A stretch of 49,763 bases of DNA from Succinivibrionaceae bacterium (GTDB taxonomy: Bacteria > Pseudomonadota > Gammaproteobacteria > Enterobacterales > Succinivibrionaceae), in contig JAEEOK010000081.1 of NCBI GenBank assembly GCA_016284235.1, positions 1 through 49,763 of the forward strand. Direction: 5' to 3'. Positions 24,867 through 33,821 of the stretch are shown here, one piece after another (position 1 is the stretch's first letter; the number at the start of each line of letters is the position of its first letter). The notes under the pieces were generated by a model that saw only the letters and a program-made list of their open reading frames with translations, ran no database searches and was not told where the DNA came from. The translations under genes were made by a program, and so were the position numbers.

Positions 24867-25348
24867 TGATTGCTGCATTAATACTGATTTTTCTTGCACT
24901 CATGATCTTTATCGGATTCATGATTATTCGATTTGTCCCTGATGACTGCAGGCTTATAGTCGAACGCGACGGAAGACGCATTATAATGAAGCCCGGGATT
25001 GATTTTCTGATCCCTTTTATAGATCACAGCATTGGCATTATTCAGATAGCCTACAGAAATATTCTTCTCTGTGAATTTGTTTTTGATGATGAATCGTTCC
25101 GGATAACCGGTTCCTACGGAATTATCGATGAAGAACTGATAGAACCTGATACACCGGAACTTTTTTCACAGATCCCTGAAATTCTGGGTGAGGAACTCCG
25201 GACTATTCTGAAGAAGGACGGTTCAGTCTGCTGGAAAAATACAGCCGATCAGCTGAAGGAACAGGTTAATGCCAGATTAAGAGAAATGAATATCAGAATT
25301 GAGTCCGTTGAAATCAGAAGCGCAGAAGCTGATGAGACCGGAGAATGA
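24866..25348 (+). CDS. Short SPFH/band-7-like membrane protein
   Basis: 160 aa. An N-terminal membrane span (AALILIFLALMIFIGFMIIRFV) is followed by 'VPDDCRLIVERDGRRIIMKPGIDFLIPFID', which parallels the opening of stomatin/SPFH proteins (compare QmcA at 27636: 'GQGFEYVIERLGKYQTTLKPGLHILVPFID'). The C-terminus 'QVNARLREMNIRIESVEIR' resembles the end of the SPFH domain, but the protein lacks the long coiled-coil tail. It seems a shortened SPFH protein with part of the domain removed. It overlaps yadH by 1 bp, suggesting it works with that transporter. Function unknown. Confidence 0.65.
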   Translation: MIAALILIFLALMIFIGFMIIRFVPDDCRLIVERDGRRIIMKPGIDFLIPFIDHSIGIIQIAYRNILLCEFVFDDESFRITGSYGIIDEELIEPDTPELFSQIPEILGEELRTILKKDGSVCWKNTADQLKEQVNARLREMNIRIESVEIRSAEADETGE

Positions 25349-25411
25349 GCTGATAAATGTAAATAAATGCCTTACGCTTCATGTTAAGCGCAGGCATATC
25401 ACAGTACACAC

Positions 25412-25441
25412 AAAAAAGGCTGAAGATATAAACTTCAGCCT
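25412..25441 (-). terminator. Rho-independent terminator of the chemoreceptor gene
   Basis: Minus strand: AGGCTGAAG, loop TTTATAT, CTTCAGCCT, then TTTTTT. It starts about 27 bp after the MCP stop. A second imperfect hairpin (25367-25397) to its left may stop transcription of the plus-strand operon. Confidence 0.88.
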
Positions 25442-25467
25442 GCGTTCCTGAAACTCTTTCCCTCAGA

Positions 25468-27105
25468 TTAAAATTTGAACATTTTTACCGTTTCATCCAT
25501 GGAGCGTGACACCTCTTCAATTTCGCCGGAGATTTCCAGAGATGTCATGGTTTCTGATGTGGTTTCTGATGTAGCATCAGATATAAACTGCATATTTGAG
25601 GATATCTCGCGGCTTGTTGCAGTCTGTTCCTCCGTGGCCGATGCTATTTCAAGCAGCTGGGAGTGTACAGTTTCAACAGAGTCGTTAATGCCGTTCAGAC
25701 TTTCCTCTATTGCTACGGTATCCTCCGCAATTTCGTTCATCTTTTTAACATTGATAGTCATGGTGGATGTTGCGTTGCCGACAGTTTCCTGAATAGAGGA
25801 TATCATTGCACTGATCTCCTTTGTTGATCCGGAAGTTCTGCCTGCTAGAGATCTGACCTCATCTGCAACAACGGCAAACCCTCTTCCGTGCTCACCTGCA
25901 CGTGCAGCCTCGATGGCGGCGTTAAGAGCAAGAAGGTTTGTCTGCTCGGCGATTTCCTGGATAGTTCCAACGATACCGCTGATTTTCTGTGTCTGCTGTC
26001 CGAGCTGATCAATCATTTTTGCACTCTGATTGGTCTGATCTGCGTGATCTCTGATCTTTTCAACAGTGCTGCGAACCTTTTCAACTCCGTTTCTGACAAT
26101 ATTCTTAACTTCAGCGGAGTAGTTGGATGCCTCGGAGCAGTTCTTTGAAATCTGCTGTGAAGTGTTGGCCATCTCCTCGCTGGCGGCAGCTATGGTCATG
26201 GACTGTGACAAAACCTTTTCAGAACTGCTGGCTACATTTTTGTTTGAACTGGTAAGATTTTCAGATTCAGTTTTGAGTTTGCCAGCATCTTTTTCAAGAC
26301 TGCTGACGACATTGCGCAGACTCTCAACCATAGTCATGAAGGACTGGGTGAGAACTCCGATTTCATCATTGCTGCTGTTTTTGATAGCAACAGACAGATC
26401 ACCGTTTGCAATGCATTCGGCTTCATTTGACAGCTTCCTGATAGGAATAAGTATGGATCTGGTTATTTTGTATATCAGAAACACAGAAACGATAATACCG
26501 ATTATTGAGACAGCAATAAAGGATGTCAGCCTGGTTTCTTTTGCAACCTCATCCTGAATTTCTCTGCTTCTCGTTTCTGAAAGCTTGACAAGATAGTCCA
26601 CTTTGTTGTCGATATTGTTTCCGATAGGAACCAGGTACTTCTGGATTGCCAGATATGCGTCGCGGTTCTGGTTGATTTCCGTCAGTCTTATGACTTCGTT
26701 GTATGTCGCTTTTTCATAATCATCCAGCTGCCCCTTCATGTATATTACTGAATTTTCGCATTCACTGATGCCGTTGCACTGGCTGTTTATTCTGTCAAGG
26801 ACTGCTATGAATGTGCTTTTGTTTCTGGTGAAGGCCGCTTTTTGCCCGTCTCTTTCCTCTTTGGTTACTGTCATAGGGTATTTGATTGCGCTGATTCTCA
26901 GCTCCTTGAACAGCGCCTCAAGATGTCTTGAGTTGTCCACCATCCCGATGAGTCCCGTTTTAATATCCGCCAGCTGATTCAGATATCCGCAGGAAATCTT
27001 CAGCTTGGATACCGACATGCAGAAGGTAACAGTCAGAATGATTAAAATGGTGATCAGCAGAAATGAAAGTTTATGAGCAATTTTGAATCGATTAAAAAAA
27101 AACAT
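25468..27105 (-). CDS. Methyl-accepting chemotaxis protein
   Basis: 545-aa chemoreceptor. Span 1 at about 11-31, a helical periplasmic domain of about 155 residues (four-helix-bundle type, with a Cys pair in '[13 protein letters not shown]'), span 2 at about 194-214, HAMP after it, then the methyl-accepting coil. The hairpin tip '[38 protein letters not shown]' binds CheA/CheW. There is no C-terminal NWETF-like pentapeptide, so CheR is probably not tethered. Ligand unknown. The gene is monocistronic, with a terminator at 25412 and a possible flagellar-sigma promoter at 27297-27322. Confidence 0.93.
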   Translation of the reverse strand: MFFFNRFKIAHKLSFLLITILIILTVTFCMSVSKLKISCGYLNQLADIKTGLIGMVDNSRHLEALFKELRISAIKYPMTVTKEERDGQKAAFTRNKSTFIAVLDRINSQCNGISECENSVIYMKGQLDDYEKATYNEVIRLTEINQNRDAYLAIQKYLVPIGNNIDNKVDYLVKLSETRSREIQDEVAKETRLTSFIAVSIIGIIVSVFLIYKITRSILIPIRKLSNEAECIANGDLSVAIKNSSNDEIGVLTQSFMTMVESLRNVVSSLEKDAGKLKTESENLTSSNKNVASSSEKVLSQSMTIAAASEEMANTSQQISKNCSEASNYSAEVKNIVRNGVEKVRSTVEKIRDHADQTNQSAKMIDQLGQQTQKISGIVGTIQEIAEQTNLLALNAAIEAARAGEHGRGFAVVADEVRSLAGRTSGSTKEISAMISSIQETVGNATSTMTINVKKMNEIAEDTVAIEESLNGINDSVETVHSQLLEIASATEEQTATSREISSNMQFISDATSETTSETMTSLEISGEIEEVSRSMDETVKMFKF

Positions 27106-27296
27106 TACTTAGCCTTCTTGGTAGTACAGAATATACAAAATTTTATGCTGCATACATCTATCCAGCAGTGTCTGAGCTCTGCTCAAACATCATTCTGAAG
27201 ATTATAGAATAGTACTTTTTATTTATGAATTATTTAGTGTTTGAATTGTGACATTAAAAACGCTTTAATTTGTACATTTTGGGAGAAAGTGTGATA

Positions 27297-27322
27297 TTAT
27301 CGGAATTTAATAGTGATTTTTA
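27297..27322 (-). promoter_or_regulatory. Candidate sigma-28 (FliA) promoter for the MCP gene
   Basis: On the minus strand, TAAAAATC (27315-27322), 10-bp spacer, TCCGATAA (27297-27304). The -10 matches the FliA consensus GCCGATAA at 7 of 8; the -35 matches only TAAA and the spacer is 1 bp short. It lies about 190 bp before the start codon. The rest of the 27106-27517 gap shows no gene. Confidence 0.35.
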
Positions 27323-27517
27323 TTATTGTTCAAATAGTTACGTGTTTTTGAACAGGTAATTTTGAAATACCCGGTGTCTCTTTTTTTCCGGCTCTCCGGC
27401 GCTTGAATCGGGCACAATCTGTCCGTCAGAAAAAGTCTGAATACAGTTTTGTATTTTTATCCGTTTCCTCTTCTGATCCTCCTGCTTTGATCTCCGATCT
27501 CCTGTCATCTGTTTTTG

Positions 27518-27546
27518 TTGTCTTACGAAACAAAAGGGAATAAGAT
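27518..27546 (+). promoter_or_regulatory. Sigma-70 promoter for qmcA-nfeD
   Basis: TTGTCT (27518-27523), 17-bp spacer, TAAGAT (27541-27546). The transcript would start near 27553 and open with a CACTGC/GCAGTG hairpin (27552-27573). A run of seven T lies further on at about 27597-27603, before the start codon. Confidence 0.6.
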
Positions 27547-27635
27547 TAGATCACTGCCGGATTGCCTGCAGTGTCGCTGCGGTTTCGGATCGGTGCTTTT
27601 TTTGTACTAAATTTTGCTGGTTAAGGGCTATGGAC

Positions 27636-28550
27636 ATGGGATTATTTTCTTTTGTTGTAATTGCTTTTTTAGTTTTTGTAGTGAGTGCGGTTTTCAAATC
27701 CATCTGTGTCGTAGGGCAGGGTTTTGAATATGTTATCGAGCGCCTTGGAAAATATCAGACAACTCTTAAGCCGGGGCTTCATATCCTTGTTCCCTTCATA
27801 GATCGAATTTATAAAAAGGTGGATATGAAGGAAACCGCCATGACCATTCCTCCTCAGGATGTGTTCACTCATGATAACGTCAATGCGAAAATAGATGCGA
27901 TTTGCTTTATTCAGGTATATAACGCCGCCAAGTGCGTGTATGAGGTTAATGATTATTTCAATTCCATCTGCCAGCTGGTCAACACTCAGCTCCGTTCGGT
28001 TCTCGGATCTATGGAACTTGATCAGATGCTTTCCCAGCGTGATACGATCAACCGCGATCTGCTTCAGGTTGTGGATAAAGCGACAGAGGTATGGGGTGTC
28101 AAGGTTACGCGTATAGATATCCGTGATATCAATGTTTCAAGTGATGTCATGGAATCCATGAGCGCCCAGCTTAAGGCGGAGCGTACCAAGCGCGCTACCA
28201 TCCTTGAGGCTGAGGGTATAAGACAGGCTCAGATTCTCAAGTCCGAGGGTGAAAAACAGTCGCAGATTTTAAAGTCGGAAGGTGAAAAGGCAGCTGCCTT
28301 TCTTGCTGCGGAGGCAAGAGAAAGAGCGGCTGAAGCCGAGGCTCGTGCAACAACAATGGTTTCGGATGCCATAAGAGACGGAAATACCCAGGCGATAAAT
28401 TATTTCGTTGCACAGAAATACACCGATGCCATCAAGGCTATCGGGGCTGCTGATAATTCAAAGGTTGTACTGATGCCGCTTGATGCCTCAAGCATAATCG
28501 GATCTATCGGCGGTATCTCACAGCTGGTTAAGGAAATCAATAACAAGTAA
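27636..28550 (+). CDS. qmcA: QmcA-type SPFH membrane protein
   Basis: Start at 27636: SD AAGGG is 8 bp upstream, whereas the ATG at 27630 is only 2 bp from it. 304 aa: one N-terminal span, an SPFH domain with 'CVVGQGFEYVIERLGKYQTTLKPGLHILVPFIDRI', 'DVFTHDNVNAKIDAICFIQV' and 'LRSVLGSMELDQMLSQRDTIN', then an Ala/Glu-rich coil (ILEAEGIRQAQILKSEGEKQ). QmcA forms large oligomeric cages in the inner membrane with roles in membrane protein quality control near FtsH. The partner nfeD follows 12 bp downstream. Confidence 0.94.
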   Translation: MGLFSFVVIAFLVFVVSAVFKSICVVGQGFEYVIERLGKYQTTLKPGLHILVPFIDRIYKKVDMKETAMTIPPQDVFTHDNVNAKIDAICFIQVYNAAKCVYEVNDYFNSICQLVNTQLRSVLGSMELDQMLSQRDTINRDLLQVVDKATEVWGVKVTRIDIRDINVSSDVMESMSAQLKAERTKRATILEAEGIRQAQILKSEGEKQSQILKSEGEKAAAFLAAEARERAAEAEARATTMVSDAIRDGNTQAINYFVAQKYTDAIKAIGAADNSKVVLMPLDASSIIGSIGGISQLVKEINNK

Positions 28551-28562
28551 GGAATAATCTCT

Positions 28563-29009
28563 ATGGATCCTGCGTATATCTGGCTGATTCTCGGCTTTGG
28601 ACTCATGGTGGCCGAAGTTGTGGGTACGGATTTCTTTCTTCTGTTTCTGGGTATTGCGGCCATGGTTACCGCAGCTGTCGCATTCTGTTCGGATTCGATG
28701 TCCTTCAGTTCACAGTGTATTCTGTACGGCGTACTGTCGCTTATCCTTGTGGCTGTATGGCTGTTCAGACATATGAAGAAAAAGGAGGATAAGGATTCCT
28801 ATCAGCCTAACAGCGGGTTTGATTCCCTCAAGGGGCTTGTTACCGAGGTTTCAGAGGTGAATACGGACGGAACCTTCAAGATCATAGTCAAGGATTCTGT
28901 CTGTCTTGCTCTTGCAGCCGTCAGGGGAACTGAATTTTCCGTGGGTGATCGGGTCAGAATTGTTGATATTGATGCAGGCACGTCAAGACCGATGGTTGAA
29001 AAAATCTGA
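28563..29009 (+). CDS. NfeD-family membrane protein (YbbJ type)
   Basis: 148 aa with two or three spans (WLILGFGLMVAEVVG, FFLLFLGIAAMVTAAVA, ILYGVLSLILVAVWLF) and a C-terminal OB-fold segment ('SLKGLVTEVSEVNTDGTFKII…VGDRVRIVDID'). NfeD proteins are nearly always encoded beside an SPFH partner; here it is 12 bp after qmcA, as ybbJ is next to qmcA in E. coli. It lacks the protease half of long NfeD. Confidence 0.9.
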   Translation: MDPAYIWLILGFGLMVAEVVGTDFFLLFLGIAAMVTAAVAFCSDSMSFSSQCILYGVLSLILVAVWLFRHMKKKEDKDSYQPNSGFDSLKGLVTEVSEVNTDGTFKIIVKDSVCLALAAVRGTEFSVGDRVRIVDIDAGTSRPMVEKI

Positions 29010-29166
29010 AAATTTTTCACCGTTGTGATCCGTCCGGAGCTGACGACGGTCTGATTTGAAATCCGGGATCCTTCAGTCAGGGGATGCCGGATTAAAAAAA
29101 TCTGCCCGCTTTTGCAGATATTGGATAAAAAACGTGTAACCTCTCAAATTTTGTTACAAAGGTTCA

Positions 29167-29195
29167 TTGTCAATTATCTCCTAACCCGTTAAGAT
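29167..29195 (+). promoter_or_regulatory. Sigma-70 promoter for ppa
   Basis: TTGTCA (29167-29172), 17-bp spacer, TAAGAT (29190-29195). It is about 97 bp before the ppa ATG. The remainder of the 29010-29292 gap holds small imperfect hairpins but no gene. Confidence 0.6.
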
Positions 29196-29292
29196 CCCTA
29201 GAGGTCTTTTGTACACTGTTCATTTTATGCGAACAGCAGATGAACGTATTCGGTGTTTTTTTCAAAGTGTGTTTTTCTACTAAGGAACAATA

Positions 29293-29832
29293 ATGAGTTT
29301 AGATAAAATTCCTGCAGGAAAGTCTCTTCCTGATGATATTTATGTTGTGATCGAAATTCCGCAGAATGCTGATCCTATCAAGTATGAAGTGGATCATGAG
29401 ACTGGCTGCATATTTGTTGATCGTTTCATGGCAACTCCTATGTATTATCCATGCAACTACGGTTTTATCAATCAGACTCTTTCTTTGGACGGTGACCCGC
29501 TTGATGTTCTCGTTCCTAGCAGATATCCGCTTCTTCCTGGTTCTGTAATCCGCTGCCGTCCTATCGGCATTCTTCACATGACTGATGAAGCAGGTGCTGA
29601 TGCAAAACTTATTGCAGTTCCTCACAGCAAGGTTTCAATGATTTACGATCCTGTCAAGGAACTAGCAGATCTGCCAGAACTTCTCAAGCAACAGATTGAA
29701 CACTTCTTTACACACTACAAGGAACTCGAGCCTGGCAAGTGGGTTAAGATTGAAGGATGGTCTGATCGTGAATCTGCAGAGAAGGAGATTCTCGAAGCAG
29801 CGGCACGTTATCAGCAGTCTCTGAAAAAATAA
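29293..29832 (+). CDS. ppa: Inorganic pyrophosphatase (family I)
   Basis: Hydrolyses pyrophosphate to phosphate, pulling biosynthetic reactions forward. 179 aa hexameric type: '[21 protein letters not shown]', 'YPCNYGFI' and the signature 'DGDPLDVLV' with its three Mg-binding Asp, then '[14 protein letters not shown]', '[20 protein letters not shown]'. Good SD (AAGGA) upstream, own promoter and own strong terminator, so it is monocistronic. Confidence 0.97.
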   Translation: MSLDKIPAGKSLPDDIYVVIEIPQNADPIKYEVDHETGCIFVDRFMATPMYYPCNYGFINQTLSLDGDPLDVLVPSRYPLLPGSVIRCRPIGILHMTDEAGADAKLIAVPHSKVSMIYDPVKELADLPELLKQQIEHFFTHYKELEPGKWVKIEGWSDRESAEKEILEAAARYQQSLKK

Positions 29833-29860
29833 TAGAAAATAGTTATATTTTGTTGAATTG

Positions 29861-29898
29861 CGGTATGAATCCTTATTGGAATTTATACCGTTTTTTTT
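29861..29898 (+). terminator. Strong rho-independent terminator after ppa
   Basis: CGGTATGAATCC, loop TTATT, GGAATTTATACCG (one bulged A), then eight T. Confidence 0.9.
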
Positions 29899-29919
29899 AC
29901 CGTTTACCAGTCTGACTAT

Positions 29920-30576
29920 ATGGTATTTCAAGTGATAAATAAATTTTTACCGGCGGCGGTTTTTGTACTGTCTGCCGTATTGTGCGGATGCGAATCAACA
30001 TTTGATGACAACCAGCCTGTTACCGGGCCGTTTCTTTCTGTTCAGGAATGGAATGCCCAGAAACTTTCTCTTATTGATATGCAGAAGTATAAAGTTAACG
30101 GATCGATGATTCTTGATCTGATCCCAAGAACCAGCTACGGAAGTAATACAAACACCCGCGGAAGCGCGTCATTTCTTTACAACAGAGACGGAACTGAATA
30201 TATGATGGTTGTAACCCATGCGCTTGCAGGTCAGCTGGTGAAGATAAAAAAATCAAAGGAGGTCGGAGGTATTGAACTTACAGGATCTGAAGGCAATCAG
30301 TACCGTTTTTCTACAGAAAGGGAGTTTATGGAGGCTGTGGGGCTTCCTGTGGATCGTCTGCCTTATCTGATGATGGGTGTAAGTCTTGGTGATGAATCAG
30401 AAACACGTTATGATGACAGCGGCAGACTTGCATATCTCTTTGTGGATGGATGGAAGGTTCGTTATTATGAGTATGCCAGATTCGGCGAGTATGTTCTGCC
30501 GTCAAAGCTGAAACTTGAAAACGTGTCTATTGGAAGCATAAAAATTACTGTAAAGGAATGGAATTTCACATTATGA
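29920..30576 (+). CDS. lolB: LolB-like outer-membrane lipoprotein receptor
   Basis: 218 aa with a lipoprotein signal ending in the lipobox LCGC (Cys 24). The mature part begins 'FLSVQEWNAQKLSLIDMQKYKVNGSM' and ends 'PSKLKLENVSIGSIKITVKEWNF', which is the LolB pattern: start of the unclosed beta-barrel and final strand. LolB receives lipoproteins from LolA and inserts them in the outer membrane. Middle sequence is divergent; assignment rests on the ends, the lipobox and the lolB-ispE-prs gene order. It overlaps ispE by 4 bp. Confidence 0.82.
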   Translation: MVFQVINKFLPAAVFVLSAVLCGCESTFDDNQPVTGPFLSVQEWNAQKLSLIDMQKYKVNGSMILDLIPRTSYGSNTNTRGSASFLYNRDGTEYMMVVTHALAGQLVKIKKSKEVGGIELTGSEGNQYRFSTEREFMEAVGLPVDRLPYLMMGVSLGDESETRYDDSGRLAYLFVDGWKVRYYEYARFGEYVLPSKLKLENVSIGSIKITVKEWNFTL

Positions 30577-31418
30577 AGAAAATTTTAAATCTGCCGGCAC
30601 CGGCCAAACTGAATCTGTTTCTTTATGTAACGGGCAAAAGAGCTGACGGGTATCATGATCTGCAGACACTGTTCATTTTCCTTGATTACTGTGATTACCT
30701 TGATTTTGAACTTACCGATGAGGACTGTATCTCTGTGCTTCCGCCTATTCCCGGAGTTCCGGAGACATCAAATCTCATTTACAGAGCGGCAGAGGCTCTT
30801 CTTGAATACCGCAGGGAAAAAAAAGGTATCAGAATCACTCTCAGAAAAAATCTCCCTATGGGCGGAGGCATAGGCGGAGGCTCATCAGATGCGGCAACAG
30901 CTCTTGCTGCTGTAAACAAGCTGTGGAAATGCGATCTGTCTGTTGATGAGCTGGCGGAAATTGGAAGAAAACTCGGTGCTGATGTTCCCGTCTTCGTAAG
31001 AGGACATGCTGCTTTTGCGGAAGGCGTGGGTGAAAAACTCATACCCGTTGATCTGCAGGAAAAATGGTATCTTGTCGTTGTGCCTGACGTTCATGTCTCC
31101 ACGAAGGAAATTTTCTGCCATCCGGATCTGAAACGCAATACTCCGGTACGTTCCTGGGATGAACTGAAAAAAGAAAAATGGGAAAATGACTGCCAGAGTC
31201 TGGTTAAAAAAATTTATCCTCCTGTTGATCAGTCATTGGAATGGTTGCTAAAATATGCACCATCGAGAATGACCGGTACCGGCGCCTGTGTTTTTGGAGA
31301 ATTTGATGACAAAACATCGGCTGAAGGTGCTTTGAGGTCTCTGCCCGGGGGCTGGAGGGCATTTGTGGCTCAGGGGCGGAATCAATCCCCGCTGTATCGG
31401 GAACTGAATGAGAAGTAA
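30573..31418 (+). CDS. ispE: 4-diphosphocytidyl-2-C-methyl-D-erythritol kinase
   Basis: MEP-pathway kinase that phosphorylates CDP-ME at the 2-hydroxyl. Start at 30573 (overlapping the lolB stop as ATGA) gives 281 aa and the family N-terminus 'LPAPAKLNLFLYVTGKRADGYHDLQT'. The GHMP-kinase ATP loop is 'PMGGGIGGGSSDAATAL'. A C-terminal 'MTGTGACVFGEF' is the last GHMP motif. Followed by a hairpin-plus-T-run before prs. Confidence 0.95.
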   Translation: MKKILNLPAPAKLNLFLYVTGKRADGYHDLQTLFIFLDYCDYLDFELTDEDCISVLPPIPGVPETSNLIYRAAEALLEYRREKKGIRITLRKNLPMGGGIGGGSSDAATALAAVNKLWKCDLSVDELAEIGRKLGADVPVFVRGHAAFAEGVGEKLIPVDLQEKWYLVVVPDVHVSTKEIFCHPDLKRNTPVRSWDELKKEKWENDCQSLVKKIYPPVDQSLEWLLKYAPSRMTGTGACVFGEFDDKTSAEGALRSLPGGWRAFVAQGRNQSPLYRELNEK

Positions 31419-31429
31419 TACCATTTTTG

Positions 31430-31460
31430 AGATCATAGCAGTGTGATCTTTTGTTTTTTC
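31430..31460 (+). terminator. Terminator or attenuator between ispE and prs
   Basis: AGATCA, loop TAGCAGTG, TGATCT, then TTTTGTTTTTTC. It stands only 25 bp before the prs start codon, with no room for a separate promoter after it, so partial read-through or a regulated attenuator is likely. Confidence 0.6.
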
Positions 31461-31484
31461 TAAAATCATAATCGAGGTTATATC

Positions 31485-32432
31485 GTGCCGGATATGAAAC
31501 TTTTTGCAGGAAACGCAATTCCTGAGTTAGCTGAAAAAATTGCAAATCGTTTGGGTACCAAGCTTGGTGCAGCGACCGTAGGCCGTTTTAGCGACGGTGA
31601 GGTTCAGGTGCAGATCAATGAGAACATTCGTGGCTGTGATGTGTTTATTATCCAGTCTACATGTGCACCGACGAATGATCATCTTATGGAGCTGGTTGTA
31701 ATGATTGATGCGATGCGCAGGGCGTCTGCCGGCAGAATCACTGCAGTTGTTCCATATTTCGGCTATGCCCGTCAGGATCGCCGCGTACGTTCAGCACGAG
31801 TTCCTATTACTGCAAAGGTTGTGGCTGATTTTCTTTCCTGTGTAGGTGTTGATCGTGTTGTTACAGTTGATCTTCATGCAGAGCAGATCCAGGGATTTTT
31901 TGATGTACCTATTGATAATCTTTTCGGAAGTCCTGTTCTTCTTGATGATCTGCGCAGCAAGCATCTTGAGAATCCTGTGATTGTTTCTCCTGATATTGGC
32001 GGTGTTGTAAGAGCAAGAGCAATGGCAAAACTCCTTAATGATATTGATATTGCGATTATCGACAAGCGCCGTCCTCGTCCGAATGTATCCCAGGTTATGC
32101 ATCTTATCGGTGAGGTAGAGGGCAGAGACTGTATAATTATTGACGATATGGTTGATACAGGTGGTACGCTGTGCAAGGCTGCCGATGCATTAAAGGATAG
32201 AGGCGCCCATTCAGTATATGCCTATGCAACACATCCTGTGCTTTCAGGAGCTGCGCTCGAGAATATTTCAAATTCTAAGATTGATGAGATTGTTGTTACT
32301 GATTCTATTCCGCTGACAGAGGAGATTAAGGAAACTCACAAGGTTAGAAGTCTGACTCTTGCTCCGATGCTCGCAGAGGCTATCCGCCGCATTAACAACG
32401 AGGAATCAATTTCAGCTATGTTCGAGTACTAG
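31485..32432 (+). CDS. prs: Ribose-phosphate pyrophosphokinase
   Basis: Makes PRPP from ribose 5-phosphate and ATP for nucleotide, His and Trp synthesis. GTG start with GAGG 8 bp upstream gives [16 protein letters not shown], which matches the E. coli protein, itself GTG-initiated. '[10 protein letters not shown]' (flexible loop), '[13 protein letters not shown]' and the PRPP loop '[19 protein letters not shown]' are intact. 315 aa, as in E. coli. Confidence 0.98.
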   Translation: MPDMKLFAGNAIPELAEKIANRLGTKLGAATVGRFSDGEVQVQINENIRGCDVFIIQSTCAPTNDHLMELVVMIDAMRRASAGRITAVVPYFGYARQDRRVRSARVPITAKVVADFLSCVGVDRVVTVDLHAEQIQGFFDVPIDNLFGSPVLLDDLRSKHLENPVIVSPDIGGVVRARAMAKLLNDIDIAIIDKRRPRPNVSQVMHLIGEVEGRDCIIIDDMVDTGGTLCKAADALKDRGAHSVYAYATHPVLSGAALENISNSKIDEIVVTDSIPLTEEIKETHKVRSLTLAPMLAEAIRRINNEESISAMFEY

Positions 32433-32475
32433 AATTTATTTCTGTACCGGAAAGCTTTCTTTTCTTGTTAAAAAC

Positions 32476-32506
32476 AAAAAGGTGCCAGGAAACTGTCACC
32501 TTTTTT
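32476..32506. terminator. Bidirectional terminator between prs and the comFB-like gene
   Basis: AAAAAGGTG-c-CAG, loop GAAA, CTG-t-CACCTTTTTT. One internal mismatch. Has A-run and T-run on both sides, fitting convergent genes. Confidence 0.88.
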
Positions 32507-32538
32507 GCTTCTGTTCATGACTCTTCGGCGAATTTGTT

Positions 32539-33000
32539 TCAGTCGGTTGACATTCCGCCCTGATGAGTTTCAGTATCTACGAGAGCATCCTTGGCATGTT
32601 TTGCCTGTTTAGCAAGTTCCGCAGCTATAGATGCCGCCTTTCTTGCTCTCCGTTCAGCCTCATCTGCCGCAGCCTTTGCGATTCTTGCCTCTTCCTCCGC
32701 CTTTTTCTGCTGGGCTTCAAGTGTCTTTAGCTTGTTCTTTTCCTTTAGTTCGTTGTCCAGCCAGGTTATGGCTGATGAAACCGCATAAATTACCTTTTCT
32801 TCCATTTCCTGTCTTTTTTCATCTGACATATAGAAGTACATATCAACGCCGTGACGGATGTAGTGAACAGGCAGCTGATTCAGAGCAAGACAGTATAGAT
32901 CTGCTATGTAGTCATCCGAACGCGTGGTTACGAGTTCCAGAGCATCAATGTATTTTCTTACCAGATCTTCATAGTAATTGTGGATTTCAGATAATGCCAT
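32539..33000 (-). CDS. ComFB-like protein with Ala/Lys-rich coiled tail
   Basis: Start at 33000 has SD AAGGA 8 bp upstream; the longer frame from 33039 lacks one. 153 aa. Residues about 1-85 carry 'DDYIADLYCLALNQLPVHYIRHGVDMYFYMSDEKRQEME', the ComFB (late competence) signature of Leu-Pro-x-x-Tyr-x-x-His. The rest is a highly charged Ala/Glu/Lys/Arg coil (AEEEARIAKAAADEAERRAR). ComFB domains are linked to cyclic-di-nucleotide binding in cyanobacteria and to competence in Bacillus; in Proteobacteria their role is unclear. The gap on its right (33001-33223) shows no gene. Confidence 0.7.
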   Translation of the reverse strand: MALSEIHNYYEDLVRKYIDALELVTTRSDDYIADLYCLALNQLPVHYIRHGVDMYFYMSDEKRQEMEEKVIYAVSSAITWLDNELKEKNKLKTLEAQQKKAEEEARIAKAAADEAERRARKAASIAAELAKQAKHAKDALVDTETHQGGMSTD

Positions 33001-33223
33001 TTGTATTTTCCTTAGTTTATTTAGGTATCTATTCTTCACCCGAAACTGCTTTTAGTATAACAGAGGTCGAAAAATTCATTCACAATGGCGCATATAGATC
33101 TGTCAGTTTTGCGTGCTGCGTCCCAGTCTGTTTCAGTGTTGAACAAAAGTATGCATTCCGGAGCTTTTCATGACGGACTGAAACATTAATTAAGATCTCA
33201 ATACCGTTGCTGCAGAGGACTGC

Positions 33224-33253
33224 TTGACAGTTAAAAATCGCATGTGATATACC
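33224..33253 (+). promoter_or_regulatory. Sigma-70 promoter for yegP
   Basis: A perfect -35 TTGACA (33224-33229), 18-bp spacer and TATACC (33248-33253), 77 bp before the ATG. Confidence 0.6.
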
Positions 33254-33329
33254 ATGCTGATACACAGGGTTGATCGTGGATACACCGTGAAGCCACTGTG
33301 CTTTTGCTGTTTAATTGTAAGAGGGATTT

Positions 33330-33707
33330 ATGGGTAAGTTTGTTGTTAAAAAATCCAAGAATGACGGTTTTGTTTTTAATCTTAAGGCTACCAACGGTCA
33401 GGTTATTGCAACCTCCCAGGTTTATTCATCTGAAGCAACCTGCATGAACGGAATTGAAAGTGTGAAGAAAAATTCTGTTGCTGCTAATATTGAAGATCAG
33501 ACAAAGGAAGGATTTGAACCGCAGAAGCATCCAAAATTCGAGGTTTACACTGATAAATCAGGGGAGTTCAGATTTCGCCTGAAGGCAACAAACGGAGAGA
33601 TAATTGTTACCGGTCAGGGGTATAAGAAGCATGCTGATGTGCTTAACGGTATTGATTCGATTAAGCGCAATGCTCCTGATGCGGAAGTTGTAAAAGAGGA
33701 GTCCTGA
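33330..33707 (+). CDS. yegP: YegP-type DUF1508 protein
   Basis: 125 aa formed by two DUF1508 repeats: 'GFVFNLKATNGQVIATSQVYSS' (about 13-34) and 'EFRFRLKATNGEIIVTGQGYKK' (about 73-94), each followed by a helix with 'NGI-x-S-(V/I)-K'. The tandem arrangement matches E. coli YegP. Function unknown. SD AGAGGG. Own promoter and terminator. Confidence 0.9.
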   Translation: MGKFVVKKSKNDGFVFNLKATNGQVIATSQVYSSEATCMNGIESVKKNSVAANIEDQTKEGFEPQKHPKFEVYTDKSGEFRFRLKATNGEIIVTGQGYKKHADVLNGIDSIKRNAPDAEVVKEES

Positions 33708-33729
33708 TTCCATTTACTGCTTATTAATG

Positions 33730-33760
33730 AGCTTCGCATTGACTTTGCGAAGCTTTTTTT
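33730..33760 (+). terminator. Rho-independent terminator after yegP
   Basis: AGCTTCGCA, loop TTGACTT, TGCGAAGCT followed by a run of T. 9-bp perfect stem. Confidence 0.9.
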
Positions 33761-33821
33761 GTTTCCGAACTGTCTATGTTCAGATTAAAATATCTGCAGT
33801 TGATTTTTTTACAGGCTGTCT

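Noticed and set aside
27552-27606. Transcription terminator in the qmcA leader
   Set aside because: The CACTGC/GCAGTG hairpin is about 25 bp away from the T-run, so it is not a canonical terminator; kept only as a leader hairpin.
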